This document shows positions 35,257 to 44,000 of a stretch of DNA of 46,121 nucleotides, in pieces. Under the pieces are notes generated by a model that did no database searches, was not told where the DNA came from, and was given only the letters and a program-made list of their open reading frames with translations. Origin of the DNA: Desulfobacteraceae bacterium (GTDB lineage: Bacteria; Desulfobacterota; Desulfobacteria; Desulfobacterales; Desulfobacteraceae). Position 1 is the stretch's first letter. Every line of letters begins with the position of its first letter. The translations under genes were made by a program, and so were the position numbers. Where the stretch lies: the NCBI GenBank assembly GCA_024225635.1, contig JAAEMK010001353.1, forward strand, positions 1 to 46,121. Reading direction: 5' to 3'.

Positions 35257-36621
35257 TTGGAAAATTTTGCGCTATTTTTGGAACAGGTTGATTCGTTTGT
35301 ATGGGGACCGCCCCTATTGATCCTTCTGGTGGGGACCGGGCTCTATCTGACCCTGGGCCTTGGTCTCATCCAGGTGACCCGGCTTCCCCTGGCATTGAAG
35401 TATGTTTTCTCAAAACAGGACGATGCAGGCCACCAGGGCGATGTGTCAAGCTTTGCCGCCCTGTGCACTGCCTTGAGCGCCACCATCGGTACCGGCAATA
35501 TTGTCGGGGTTGCAACGGCTGTCAAGGCGGGCGGACCCGGCGCCATCTTCTGGATGTGGGTCGCGGCCTTCTTCGGCATGGCCACCAAGTATGCCGAGGG
35601 CCTTCTGGCCGTGAAGTACAGGGTGGTTGACGCCAACGGACAGATGTCCGGCGGTCCCATGTATTACATCGAACGGGGGCTCAACAACCGCTTCCTTGCC
35701 AAGATGTTTGCCCTGTTCGGCATCGGGGTGGCCTTTTTCGGCATCGGCACCTTTGCCCAGGTTAACGCCATCAAGGATGCAGCCCACCTGACATTTCACA
35801 TTCCCGTGCCCGTCATTGCAGCGGTGCTCACCATCCTGGTCACCATGGTGACCCTGGGGGGCATCCAGAGCATCGCCCGGGTCGCCTCAAGGATCGTGCC
35901 CTTTATGGCAGCGTTCTTTATCCTTGCTTCGACCGCCATCATGCTGCTCAACCTCGGGAAGATCCCGGGGGCTGTCTCATTGATCATTGAGAGCGCATTC
36001 AACCCAAGGGCCGCCTTTGGCGGTGCCGCCGGAATCTCCGTGATCATGGTGATGAGAAGCGGTATCGCAAGGGGTGTTTTTTCCAACGAGTCGGGCCTTG
36101 GAAGCGCCCCCATTGCCGCTGCGGCCGCCAAAACGGATTCATGCGTCCGCCAGGGCCTCATCGCCATGACCGGAACCTTTTTTGATTCCATCATTATCTG
36201 CACCCTGACCGGAATCGTGCTGGTGCTCACGGGCACCTGGAACAATCCCTCCCTTGCTGGCGCCGCCATGACCAACGCTGCGTTCAATGCGGGACTCCAC
36301 ACCGGGCTCGGCCAGTATCTCGTAACCACGGGCCTTATCTTCTTTGCCTTTACCACCATCCTCGGGTGGAACTACTATGGTGAGCGCTGCACCGAGTACC
36401 TCTTCGGTGTCAAGGCGATCAAACCCTATAAGGTGATTTACATCCTGCTTGTGGCGTCGGGTTCCTTCCTGCAGCTGAGCCTGATCTGGACCCTTGCCGA
36501 CATCGTCAACGGGCTCATGGCCATTCCCAACCTCATCGGTCTTCTGGGCCTGAGTAAGGTGGTCTTTTCCGAGACTCGGAGCTATTTCAGCAAGCTGCCC
36601 GGAAAGAAAGAGGTGGCGTAG
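35257..36621 (+). CDS. Sodium:alanine/glycine symporter (AGCS family)
   Basis: 454 residues, typical length. The first helix begins VWGPPLLILLVGTGLYLTLGL, and the family signature TALSATIGTGNIVGVATAV lies near residue 70, followed by GPGAIFWMWVAAFFGMATKYAE, GGPMYYIERGL and FSNESGLGSAPIAAAAA. About eleven membrane helices are expected. It imports alanine or glycine with Na+. The start is TTG at 35257, chosen because AGAGGAG stands six bases before it. The glycine riboswitch upstream makes glycine the likely substrate and regulator. Confidence 0.93.
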   Translation: MENFALFLEQVDSFVWGPPLLILLVGTGLYLTLGLGLIQVTRLPLALKYVFSKQDDAGHQGDVSSFAALCTALSATIGTGNIVGVATAVKAGGPGAIFWMWVAAFFGMATKYAEGLLAVKYRVVDANGQMSGGPMYYIERGLNNRFLAKMFALFGIGVAFFGIGTFAQVNAIKDAAHLTFHIPVPVIAAVLTILVTMVTLGGIQSIARVASRIVPFMAAFFILASTAIMLLNLGKIPGAVSLIIESAFNPRAAFGGAAGISVIMVMRSGIARGVFSNESGLGSAPIAAAAAKTDSCVRQGLIAMTGTFFDSIIICTLTGIVLVLTGTWNNPSLAGAAMTNAAFNAGLHTGLGQYLVTTGLIFFAFTTILGWNYYGERCTEYLFGVKAIKPYKVIYILLVASGSFLQLSLIWTLADIVNGLMAIPNLIGLLGLSKVVFSETRSYFSKLPGKKEVA

Positions 36622-36637
36622 ATAGAGTAAGTACTAA

Positions 36638-36693
36638 AGGGGCTGGCTCTTTGTCGGGGGTTGTTGTTCGATCTCGGAAAGGAGCCAGCTCTT
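36638..36693 (+). promoter_or_regulatory. Hairpin between symporter and AEC permease genes
   Basis: GGGGCTGGCTC (from 36639) pairs with GAGCCAGCTCT (to 36692) over about 11-12 bp with a loop of some 32 bases. The second arm ends 20 bases before the ribosome site of the next gene. It might tune expression between the two transport genes; no T-run follows. Confidence 0.35.
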
Positions 36694-36720
36694 GAAAGCG
36701 ACAGTTCCTGCCGGAGGGAT

Positions 36721-37680
36721 ATGTTCACGATTATTGTAAATACCCTTGTGCCGCTCTTTGCGACCATGGGGCTTGGTTTTGCCGCGGGCAAAAGGGCGCT
36801 GCTTCCCCAAAACACCGCAACGGTTCTCAACACGTTTGTATTCAGGTTTACGCTTCCCTGTCTTATTTTTGGGGCCTTGGCCGGTTCTCCGGCCCGGGAG
36901 ATATTGCAATGGAATTTCATGGCAGGGTTCACCTTTGCCATGCTCGGCGCTTATCTCATCATGTTTATCGTCTCCTGTTTTTCATTCAGGAGCCATTTCA
37001 CCGAGGCCGGGCTTCGCTCGGCATCCGCCAGTTTTCCCAATACCGCCTATCTCGGGTTTCCCATCCTGCTGTCGATCTTTGACGGCAATCCCCATGCGGT
37101 CATCGCCGTCACCCTGGCAAGTCTGCTGCCCACGGTCGTCCTCGTCCTGGCCATCGGCAAACTGGAGTTTCACAGGGCGGAAAAAGGGAAACATCCGCTT
37201 TGTACCTTTATGACGGTTTTTTTCTCCCTGATGAAGACACCCGTCATCGGTGCCTCACTGGGGGGCTTTCTTTTTTCGGTCCTTGGATTGGGGCTGCCCA
37301 AAGCGCTTGGGATCTTTTGCCACGACTTTGGCATGGCTTCCGTGCCCTGCGCCCTCTTTGCCATGGGAATGGTGATTGGCCGGAGCGGGTTATCCATTTC
37401 TCCCGCGGATCTATTCTCTGTGAATCTTGTCAAGATGGTTGTCCAGCCCATCCTGGCGGCGCTCTTTCTTCTGGCCTTCCATGTCTCCGGGGACTGGCTG
37501 ATCATGGGCGTTCTTCTTTCCGGCCTTCCAACCGCCATGGTGGCCTACATGGTCGCAAAGGATTATGGGATTTACGAGGCCGGAAGTTCCGCCGCCATCC
37601 TCGTTTCCACCCTGTTGTGCATCTTGACGATTCCTGCCACCCTGGCCCTTGCCGCCTGGTTCGGAGTGGGCGGGATGTGA
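36721..37680 (+). CDS. AEC-family (auxin efflux carrier-like) permease
   Basis: 319 residues from the ATG at 36721 (GGAGGG just before); an in-frame TTG start 60 bases earlier is unlikely. The protein is a ten-helix membrane transporter of the Mem_trans/AEC family, with MFTIIVNTLVPLFATMGLGFAAGKR, FVFRFTLPCLIFGALAGSP and FPNTAYLGFPILLSIF in the first half, and SGLPTAMVAYMVAKDYG near the end. Bacterial members move malate, malonate or other anions. It lies 100 bases after the glycine-riboswitch-controlled symporter and may share its transcript. Confidence 0.88.
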   Translation: MFTIIVNTLVPLFATMGLGFAAGKRALLPQNTATVLNTFVFRFTLPCLIFGALAGSPAREILQWNFMAGFTFAMLGAYLIMFIVSCFSFRSHFTEAGLRSASASFPNTAYLGFPILLSIFDGNPHAVIAVTLASLLPTVVLVLAIGKLEFHRAEKGKHPLCTFMTVFFSLMKTPVIGASLGGFLFSVLGLGLPKALGIFCHDFGMASVPCALFAMGMVIGRSGLSISPADLFSVNLVKMVVQPILAALFLLAFHVSGDWLIMGVLLSGLPTAMVAYMVAKDYGIYEAGSSAAILVSTLLCILTIPATLALAAWFGVGGM

Positions 37681-37711
37681 AGTTTTTCAAGTTGAAATGA
37701 CGACAAAATGA

Positions 37712-37728
37712 GGAGGTCATGGACCTCC
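37712..37728. terminator. Small hairpin between convergent genes
   Basis: GGAGGTC-ATG-GACCTCC forms a 7-bp stem with a 3-base loop directly beside the DUF2293 stop codon and 32 bases after the AEC stop. It is followed by a weak run (CTATTT). A shared terminator is plausible. Confidence 0.4.
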
Positions 37729-38430
37729 CTATTTGGGGGCGGGTGTGGTGTGAAGCTTTTCCAGGGCCAGCTCCAGGGGGCAGGTATCCTTATCGATCTG
37801 TTCCCCCGACCGGTACCGGTCCAACAGGCGCTGGGATTCCCGGGCCAGCTGCTGCCGGACCTTTCGCCGTCTTCCCTTGATCCTGGGGATCGTCATGGTG
37901 TCGTAGGCGGTGGTGTGGTGGCGCATCCAGGCAATGACGGCGGCCCTGGCACGGTCTTCCACGGGGATACGTTCGGTCCTTGCCACGGTGTTGCTGCCGA
38001 CCGGAACCGCATGGTCGGTGACGGCCCTTGCAAGCCGTTGGGCAAGGGGCGAGAACGTCGGATGGAAATTGAGCTCCTTCAGTATGGTGTCGTAAAAATC
38101 GATTGCATAGACCGCCTGCTTTTTTTCCCGTCTTAACCGGCCCTGTTTCAGCCGACGCTGGTGGGAGGGATCGGCCCTTCGCGTTTTTACATATTCCGTT
38201 GCCGCTTTGATCCTTTCTTTCGGGGCCCACACTCCCTGGGAAAAGGTTCGCCGTCCCCGTTTTACCTGGACCTGCCAGTGGACGCCCGTTTGTTTGACCC
38301 GCCTTGTCAGGGCCGCATCCCCCGGGGGCAACAGCTCCCATTCCGCCGGCGCCGTCAAGGTGGTTCCCTCCCGGGTGGTGACCGTCCGGCTGGTCTTTCC
38401 GGGCATTACGGTACGGGTGGTTTCTGGCAT
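37729..38430 (-). CDS. DUF2293 domain-containing protein
   Basis: 233 residues from the ATG at 38430, which has GGAGGA seven bases upstream on its strand; a longer frame starts at 38496 without a ribosome site. The C-terminal region AAVIAWMRHHTTAYDTMTIP-RIKGRRRKVRQQLARESQRLL matches the DUF2293 core (arginine-rich, R-H-x-x-T-x-Y-D). The protein is very basic and lacks membrane segments, so nucleic-acid binding is possible, but no function is established that I know of. It stands alone between the AEC gene and the selenoprotein gene. Confidence 0.75.
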   Translation of the reverse strand: MPETTRTVMPGKTSRTVTTREGTTLTAPAEWELLPPGDAALTRRVKQTGVHWQVQVKRGRRTFSQGVWAPKERIKAATEYVKTRRADPSHQRRLKQGRLRREKKQAVYAIDFYDTILKELNFHPTFSPLAQRLARAVTDHAVPVGSNTVARTERIPVEDRARAAVIAWMRHHTTAYDTMTIPRIKGRRRKVRQQLARESQRLLDRYRSGEQIDKDTCPLELALEKLHTTPAPK

Positions 38431-38544
38431 TGGTTTCCTCCATTTCGGTTGAATTTGAAAAAACGGACTATACAGGGAATCTCCATCATTTTCCACGATT
38501 TTTTATAAGTGGCGGAAAAGGTGAATCTTTCCTTGTTCCCGTGC

Positions 38545-38573
38545 TTTACACCCGGTCCGGATCTTGCTATTAT
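38545..38573 (+). promoter_or_regulatory. Sigma-70 promoter ahead of the HdrD-like selenoprotein gene
   Basis: TTTACA (38545-38550), 17-base spacer, TATTAT (38568-38573), each 5 of 6 to consensus. The remaining intergenic bases (38431-38800) show no gene; the leader would be about 220 bases. Confidence 0.6.
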
Positions 38574-38800
38574 TTGGAAAGGTTTTTTAGCAACCCCCCA
38601 AATTTCCCCGATTGCTGTCGATAATTTGTTGATGAAGGGTAAATATGGCATTCGGCGACACGGTTCCACAGCTATCTTTTCTTTTTCGGGTTCATTTTGC
38701 CTTGAGTTCAAAAGCGTTTCCCTTTTTGGGCGGTCAAAGGACAACCACCAGACAACACCCCATTGGATAGAGATCCATGGGGAAGAAACGGAGGTCCCCT

Positions 38801-40120
38801 ATGGCAAAAGAAGTTATAAAACTATCCCCAAAACGAAAAAGCTCCTTCAAGGACATGGTCATGGACCTGCTCCCGGACGGAGGCAATCTCAACTCCTGCC
38901 TCACCTGCGGCGCCTGCTCCTCGGGTTGCCCGGCAACGGGGTTTGACGGCATGGATCCGAGGAAGTTCCTGAGAATGGCGGCCCTTGGCATGGATGACGC
39001 GATCAAGGAGAGCAACTGGCCCTGGTACTGCACCATGTGCATGCGGTGTGTCCATGTCTGCCCCATGGAGATCAACATTCCCCAGCTTGTCTTTAACGCA
39101 AGAAAGCTCACTCCCAGGGATCAGATGCCAAAGGGGATACTCGGCTCCTGCGACATGGCCCTTTCAAAGCCGACCAATTCGGCCATGGGATGCTCCCAGG
39201 AGGATTTCGAGTTCGTGGTGGAGGATATCCTGGAGGAGATCAAGGAGGAATACCCCATATGGGAGGAGCGGAACCTGGTTGCGCCCATTGACAAGAAGGG
39301 GGCCGAGTTTTTCATCAATCAGAATTCCAGGGAACCCATGATCGAGCCGGAGGAGATGGGGCCGTTGTGGAAGATCCTGAACCTTGCCGGGGTGGACTGG
39401 ACCTACGGCAGCGTGGGGTGGGCCGCTGAAAACTACTGCATGTTCATGGCCGATGACGACGGATGGAAGGAGCTTACCCAAAGGAGCGCCGACAAGTGCG
39501 AAGAACTGGGGTGCAAGACCTTCCTCAATACCGAGTGAGGGCACATCACCTTTGCAGTCCTGTCAGGACTGAAAAAATTCAACATCCCCCACAATTTCAA
39601 GGTCGAGACCATGTACCACCTGTATGCGCGATGGATACGGGAGGGGAGGCTCAAACCCGATTCCAGCTGGAACAACGATCTCAAGATCAAGTTCACGGTC
39701 CAGGATCCCTGCCAGATCGTGAGAAAAACCTTTGGGGACCCTGCGGCCGAAGACATGCGCCTGGTGGTCAAGGCCTGCGTGGGAGAGGAAAACTTCATAG
39801 ACATGGTTCCCAACCGCTCCAACAACTTCTGCTGCGGCGGCGGGGGCGGGTTCCTCCAGTCTGGGTTCAAGGATCAGCGGTTGCTGTACGGCAAGACCAA
39901 GGATCAGCAGATCCAGGCCACAAAGGCCCACTACTGCGTCACGGGCTGCCACAATTGCCATGCCCAGATCCATGAGCTTGGGGAACATTTTGGCGGCGGA
40001 TACCATGCTGTCCATGCATGGACGATCCTGGGGCTTGCCCTGGGAATCCTGGGGGAGAGTGAACGGGTTCACCTGGGCGAGGATCTTCAGGAGGTCAACC
40101 TGCCGGAAGGTAGCGAATAA
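38801..40120 (+). CDS. HdrD/GlpC-like Fe-S selenoprotein (UGA at codon 246 read as Sec)
   Basis: Read through TGA at 39536-39538 this is one 439-residue protein. The N-terminus binds two [4Fe-4S] clusters (C33, C36, C39, C43 and C77, C80, C83, C87). The first, partly degenerate CCG region ends with FLNTE-U-GHITFAV, where homologous proteins have EC-GH; the second CCG domain has DPCQIVRKTFG, NFCCGGGGGF and TGCHNCHAQI. These proteins take part in heterodisulfide reductase- or Hmc/Tmc-like electron transfer at the membrane or in the cytosol. The frame is identical on both sides of the UGA, and a SECIS-like hairpin follows. The ATG at 38801 is chosen for GGAGGT six bases before; the gene stands alone with its own promoter. 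Confidence 0.9.
39555..39571 (+). promoter_or_regulatory. SECIS-like hairpin for the HdrD-like selenoprotein
   Basis: CAGTCCT pairs with AGGACTG over 7 bp around the loop GTC. The loop begins 23 bases after the UGA and starts with G, both of which fit the known bacterial SECIS rules (loop 16-37 bases downstream, G in the first two loop positions). The stem lies inside the coding region, as in bacteria generally. Confidence 0.75.
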
Positions 40121-40134
40121 AGCAAATAAGGGGC

Positions 40135-42384
40135 TTATGATCCGGTGCGCATGAAGGCAAGGTCCTTTTTGCTCCGCTGGATCATAAGCTCTTCCACCTG
40201 TTCCCGGTCAAGGTCCATCACGATCTCGTAGGCGCTGTACTTGTCCTTGCAGAAGTATATGTCAAAGGGGGCCTGGTGCTCAGCCTCCCTGTAGATCCGG
40301 ATGCCGGGGACGGTGTTTTTCTCAACAAAGTCGATTTCCCGGTTGATCAGCAACGGCTCGATATCATGCTTGTTCTGCCAGGGAATACAGGCACCCTCCA
40401 TGCCAAGGCCCGGGTCCATGACGGACCTGACCTTTTCCGCCACCCCGCCCACGGAAAGAATGATATCCCCGGTCAGGGAGCCGGTGATGGCGAACTTCTG
40501 GTTCACCGGGTGTTTGATGTAGTCCGACACCAGGGCGATGTCCATGGCCACCGAGGCGCTGTCCCCTTCAACCCCGTCATGGGCCTGGATATATTCCACA
40601 TGCATCTCAAAGCCCAGGTTGGGGGCATTGATCTTTTTCAGCACTTTTTTGATGGAGGCCCTGACATTCTGGGCCGCGGCCTTGGCAATCTCACCGGTTC
40701 GTCCCGAGGTCAGGACCGAGTCCTTGTTGCCGATGTTGATCTGGCCGTGGATGGGCAGGGGCTGGCCGTACATCCGTCCGCTCGCCTTTGAAGAGATCAC
40801 GGCAAGTCCGATGGCATAGCCGATGGAGTCGGTCATGGTGTCGATGTACTTTTTCAGGCTTTTCTTGTGGTCGGTGATCTCCCTTGAGATCTCTCCCTCG
40901 ATGCCCTGGTGCTCCTCAAGGGCAGCCACCACGTGCCGGGGTTCGACCAGGGGGGAGTTCTCCAGGATGGCGCTGAATTCGGCCGCCTTGATGATGCCGT
41001 TGATGGGGCGGAGGATGCAGCTCAACTTGCCGTCATAGCCCCTGCATCGGAGTTCCTTGACGATTTCAAGGACCGCCTTTTTTGAAAACTCCCTTTCCTT
41101 GAGCTTGAAATCTTTCGAAAGAGGGCGTCCCATGATGATCTCGCTCCGTTTCCGGATGCCCGCATAGCCCTCCCGTTCCAGGACATCGCCCCAGGAGAGG
41201 TCAAACTCTTTTGCAAGTTGCCGGATCTCCTGCTTGACGTATTGGGCGACCTGGCGGATGGTACCGGCGTCTTCGGCCACGGCGCTCTCCATCTGGATGA
41301 TCTCCCCCTTGTCCTCGATCCTGCTCAGGAATGCCCCCTCTCCCTCCTGCTGGAGATAGGCCAGGGTGTCGTGGTTGCAGCAGGCAAGGATGATGTTCTC
41401 GGCCTTGATGGGATCTTCGGATCTGTCCGCTGAGCCGCTGCCCGAATTCCTTCCCCCCTCCAGGATATAGAAGCGGTTCTGCATGATCTCCAGCATGTCC
41501 GACATATACCCTGCGCGAATCAGTGTCTTGAGCTCATCGATATGGATGATGGGGGCCTTGGCATGGGCGCCGAGATAGGCCCGCTGGTGGGGCGGGGTCT
41601 GGAGGTTTGCCGACTGGTAGGGGTCGTGGCGGAAGCCTCCCTTCATGTTCCTGGAGTCCGGTTCCGAGATCCTGGCCATCAGGTTCCCCTCCTTTCTGGG
41701 GTCGTAAAGCACCTCGGGAACCTGGTCCGAGATCTGTTTGAGTTTCACTGAGCGGGAATGAACGGATACTTGCTGGATTTTTTCCTGGGCGCCGTGGTTG
41801 TTCTCCTGCATGAACATGAAGAGGGCGCCGATGCCGGTAATGCCGGTGAAGATAAAGGCCTGGGGAAAAACAAGCCCCGCCAGGGCCGAGATGACAGTCC
41901 CGGCAACAAGCCAGTGCTTCATGCGCCTTGCGGCGTTGATCTGGGTGGACAACGAGAATTTTGGGGCCGTGTTCCTGGCGGTCTCGATCTCCTGCCTGAG
42001 CCTTGATACAATGGCGTCGATGACCGTGGGTTCTTCATAGGCGATGCGGATATGGTTGTCATCTTTTCCAGGAAAGGCGACAATGGCCTTGCTGGGTCTC
42101 AGGTAGTCGCCCAGGGAATTGTCCAGGACCTGCCTGAACATTTCCGCCAGCAGGGATTTGCCGGTTCCCGGTTTTCCCACCATGAGAATGTGTCCCCGGT
42201 TCTGGGCTATTTTCCGGATGGCCGTTTTTGCCCTTGCCTGGAAGATGACCCGTTCGATGGGATCTTTGGGCAGCTCGATGTCGGCGGTGGTATCGAAAAA
42301 GCCGAGGCGCTTTTCCAGGGTGCCCGGATACTCCATCAGCTCCTTTATCCATTGGTAGTCGTTGTTGTCATATCCTTTATTCAT
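40135..42384 (-). CDS. lonB: LonB-type membrane-anchored ATP-dependent protease
   Basis: 749 residues. The AAA+ module has Walker A GKPGTGKS (70-77) and Walker B IIHIDEL (279-285). Between them is an insert with two membrane helices (about 158-174 and 176-192), the hallmark of archaeal-type LonB, which anchors the protease to the membrane. The C-terminal Lon protease domain holds the Ser-Lys dyad S609 (EGDSAS) and K651 (GGVAEKV). It degrades unfolded or regulatory proteins using ATP. Its start overlaps the end of the upstream gene by eight bases, so the two are translated together. Its stop faces the stop of the selenoprotein gene with 14 bases between. Confidence 0.92.
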   Translation of the reverse strand: MNKGYDNNDYQWIKELMEYPGTLEKRLGFFDTTADIELPKDPIERVIFQARAKTAIRKIAQNRGHILMVGKPGTGKSLLAEMFRQVLDNSLGDYLRPSKAIVAFPGKDDNHIRIAYEEPTVIDAIVSRLRQEIETARNTAPKFSLSTQINAARRMKHWLVAGTVISALAGLVFPQAFIFTGITGIGALFMFMQENNHGAQEKIQQVSVHSRSVKLKQISDQVPEVLYDPRKEGNLMARISEPDSRNMKGGFRHDPYQSANLQTPPHQRAYLGAHAKAPIIHIDELKTLIRAGYMSDMLEIMQNRFYILEGGRNSGSGSADRSEDPIKAENIILACCNHDTLAYLQQEGEGAFLSRIEDKGEIIQMESAVAEDAGTIRQVAQYVKQEIRQLAKEFDLSWGDVLEREGYAGIRKRSEIIMGRPLSKDFKLKEREFSKKAVLEIVKELRCRGYDGKLSCILRPINGIIKAAEFSAILENSPLVEPRHVVAALEEHQGIEGEISREITDHKKSLKKYIDTMTDSIGYAIGLAVISSKASGRMYGQPLPIHGQINIGNKDSVLTSGRTGEIAKAAAQNVRASIKKVLKKINAPNLGFEMHVEYIQAHDGVEGDSASVAMDIALVSDYIKHPVNQKFAITGSLTGDIILSVGGVAEKVRSVMDPGLGMEGACIPWQNKHDIEPLLINREIDFVEKNTVPGIRIYREAEHQAPFDIYFCKDKYSAYEIVMDLDREQVEELMIQRSKKDLAFMRTGS

Positions 42385-43570
42385 CCCTGACCCCTCTTAT
42401 GCTGTCGATTAAGTAAAATGTTCCGGCCTCGGAAATGGCCGCGCTGCTGTTGATGGTCCAGTAGAGTTGCGGGGCAAGGGATTTGATGGGATCAAGGGCC
42501 TTGAGGTCCTGCATCACGAAGATGCTGGTGATCACCCGGTCATTGAACTCCCCCTGCTGGGGAATGTAGTTGAGGGACAGGCCGAATTGCTTCTGGTTCA
42601 GCACCCTGGAGATGAGTTTCTTTTCCCTGGGCCCCATGGTTCCGCTTTCTTCCATCCGCCTGTAAAGCAACGGAAGGTTCGCTTTTGAGTAATCTGTCTT
42701 GATCTCCTGGTTGAATAGAATTTTCAACGGCAGCGCCGTACCTTCACAGTAATGGAACAACAGCTCCTTCAGGGGATCGTTTCCCTTGAGGGCCAGTTCA
42801 AACAGCTGGAGGTAGGTGATCAGTTCAACATCCTCCAGCACATAATTCACCCTGTTGTCATGGGTGATGGTGCAGAGCATGGGTTTGCCGTTTTGAATGA
42901 ATTTCACCAGGCGGTGCTGGTTGTCCGGGTCGTACCCTTTGAAGTCAAATGCCCGCATTTCAAACAGGCCTTCGTTGAAGTGGGCCTTTTCCACCAGCAC
43001 CTGGATATCTTTTGACAGGTTGTGGGTGATAAAGTTGATCTTATCTTCCACGGGTCCCGCAATGCGCATGAACGAACGATTCCCTTCCAGGTCTTCGCAG
43101 ATGCCGTTGATTTCGAGAACCGCGGCTTTATCAAGGCTGGAAATCTTCTGGACCATGGTGTCAAAGGGGATCAGCTGGTCGTAGACACGGCTGATGTGGG
43201 CGTTCAACTCTTTGGTCGCGGCGCTTGAGGAGGAGCCGGGAATGAGACCGGAAATAAGAATATCTCCCTGGTCCGCCGCCCTGGCCGGATCCTTACTCTT
43301 TTCCTTTGAAAAAAGGGAGCTCATCTTCTGCTTGACCGCCTGCCATCCGGACCTGCGGTGGAGTATCTCGCATCCGATGAGCCGGTTGTTTACTTTGATG
43401 GGGTTGGGGTTGATCATATAGTTGGCAAGGTCGCTGATCCTGTATTCCCTGACGGAATCGGTTTCAAGTCCGGGAAAGATGTTGCCCAGATCCATGGACG
43501 ACTTCCATCCGCTGGATATCAACCAGATTTTACGGGAATATGTTTTGTGTTTGACCACTTGCGTGTCCAC
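42377..43570 (-). CDS. Unknown protein encoded with LonB
   Basis: 397 residues, family not recognised. There is no signal peptide or membrane segment. Residues 80-130 are a flexible Ser/Ala/Lys-rich linker (FSKEKSKDPARAADQGD, PGSSSSAATKE) between an N-terminal part and a large C-terminal domain. Features such as LVKFIQNGKPMLCTITHDN and YVLEDVELITYLQLFELALKG suggest an alpha/beta fold. The start is GTG at 43570, with GGGAGG six bases upstream on its strand. Its end overlaps the lonB start by eight bases, so it may be an adaptor or substrate-recognition partner of the protease; that is inference from context only. Confidence 0.72.
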   Translation of the reverse strand: MDTQVVKHKTYSRKIWLISSGWKSSMDLGNIFPGLETDSVREYRISDLANYMINPNPIKVNNRLIGCEILHRRSGWQAVKQKMSSLFSKEKSKDPARAADQGDILISGLIPGSSSSAATKELNAHISRVYDQLIPFDTMVQKISSLDKAAVLEINGICEDLEGNRSFMRIAGPVEDKINFITHNLSKDIQVLVEKAHFNEGLFEMRAFDFKGYDPDNQHRLVKFIQNGKPMLCTITHDNRVNYVLEDVELITYLQLFELALKGNDPLKELLFHYCEGTALPLKILFNQEIKTDYSKANLPLLYRRMEESGTMGPREKKLISRVLNQKQFGLSLNYIPQQGEFNDRVITSIFVMQDLKALDPIKSLAPQLYWTINSSAAISEAGTFYLIDSIRGVRDE

Positions 43571-44000
43571 GGTTAACCTCCCGAAATTTTAGGACAGAGA
43601 AACTCTGTGGTTGTTTTTTTTAATCCTGCCTTTTTTCTTGTGCAATTGTTGTGCCTTAGTGGTACCACCCTGTGGTAACGCCTTGCGGGGCAAGGGTTTT
43701 AACTTCTCAATTTTAAAACGCCCGGGGCGTGATTAAGAAAAAAAGTTCCTAAAATCCATGGTAAAAGGCGTTCAGGGTATGGCGTTCAGGAGCACCAATC
43801 CGGTGGAAAAAGGAGGGGTTGATCACCTGGAAAAAGTTAATTGAAAGAATGGCCGTTCATGGGTTGACTGGAACGCGCCGGCCTTGTAAGGTACAAACCG
43901 GATATACTAGGGAGGAGTATGGGGCTGAATTTTGAATGCTCGGATGAAAAAGAACAGGTGACTTGACTGAAAGGGTGAGTAATTGCCCCGTAGAGAAAAC
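43571..44000. other. Divergent intergenic region
   Basis: 430 bases between the minus-strand LonB operon and the regulator on the + strand. Two small hairpins are visible: ACAGAG-AAA-CTCTGT (43594-43608) and CCTTGC-GGG-GCAAGG followed by GTTTT (43681-43695), the latter shaped like a weak terminator on the + strand. A palindrome GTGGTACCAC lies near 43660. No gene is seen. Confidence 0.4.

Noticed and set aside
37708-38136. 142-residue + strand ORF opposite the DUF2293 gene
   Set aside because: It is the antisense of a recognisable family protein with a good ribosome site on the minus strand.
39611-40120. Separate 169-residue CCG-domain gene
   Set aside because: It is in frame with the upstream ORF across one UGA, lacks its own ribosome site, and completes the family domain layout.
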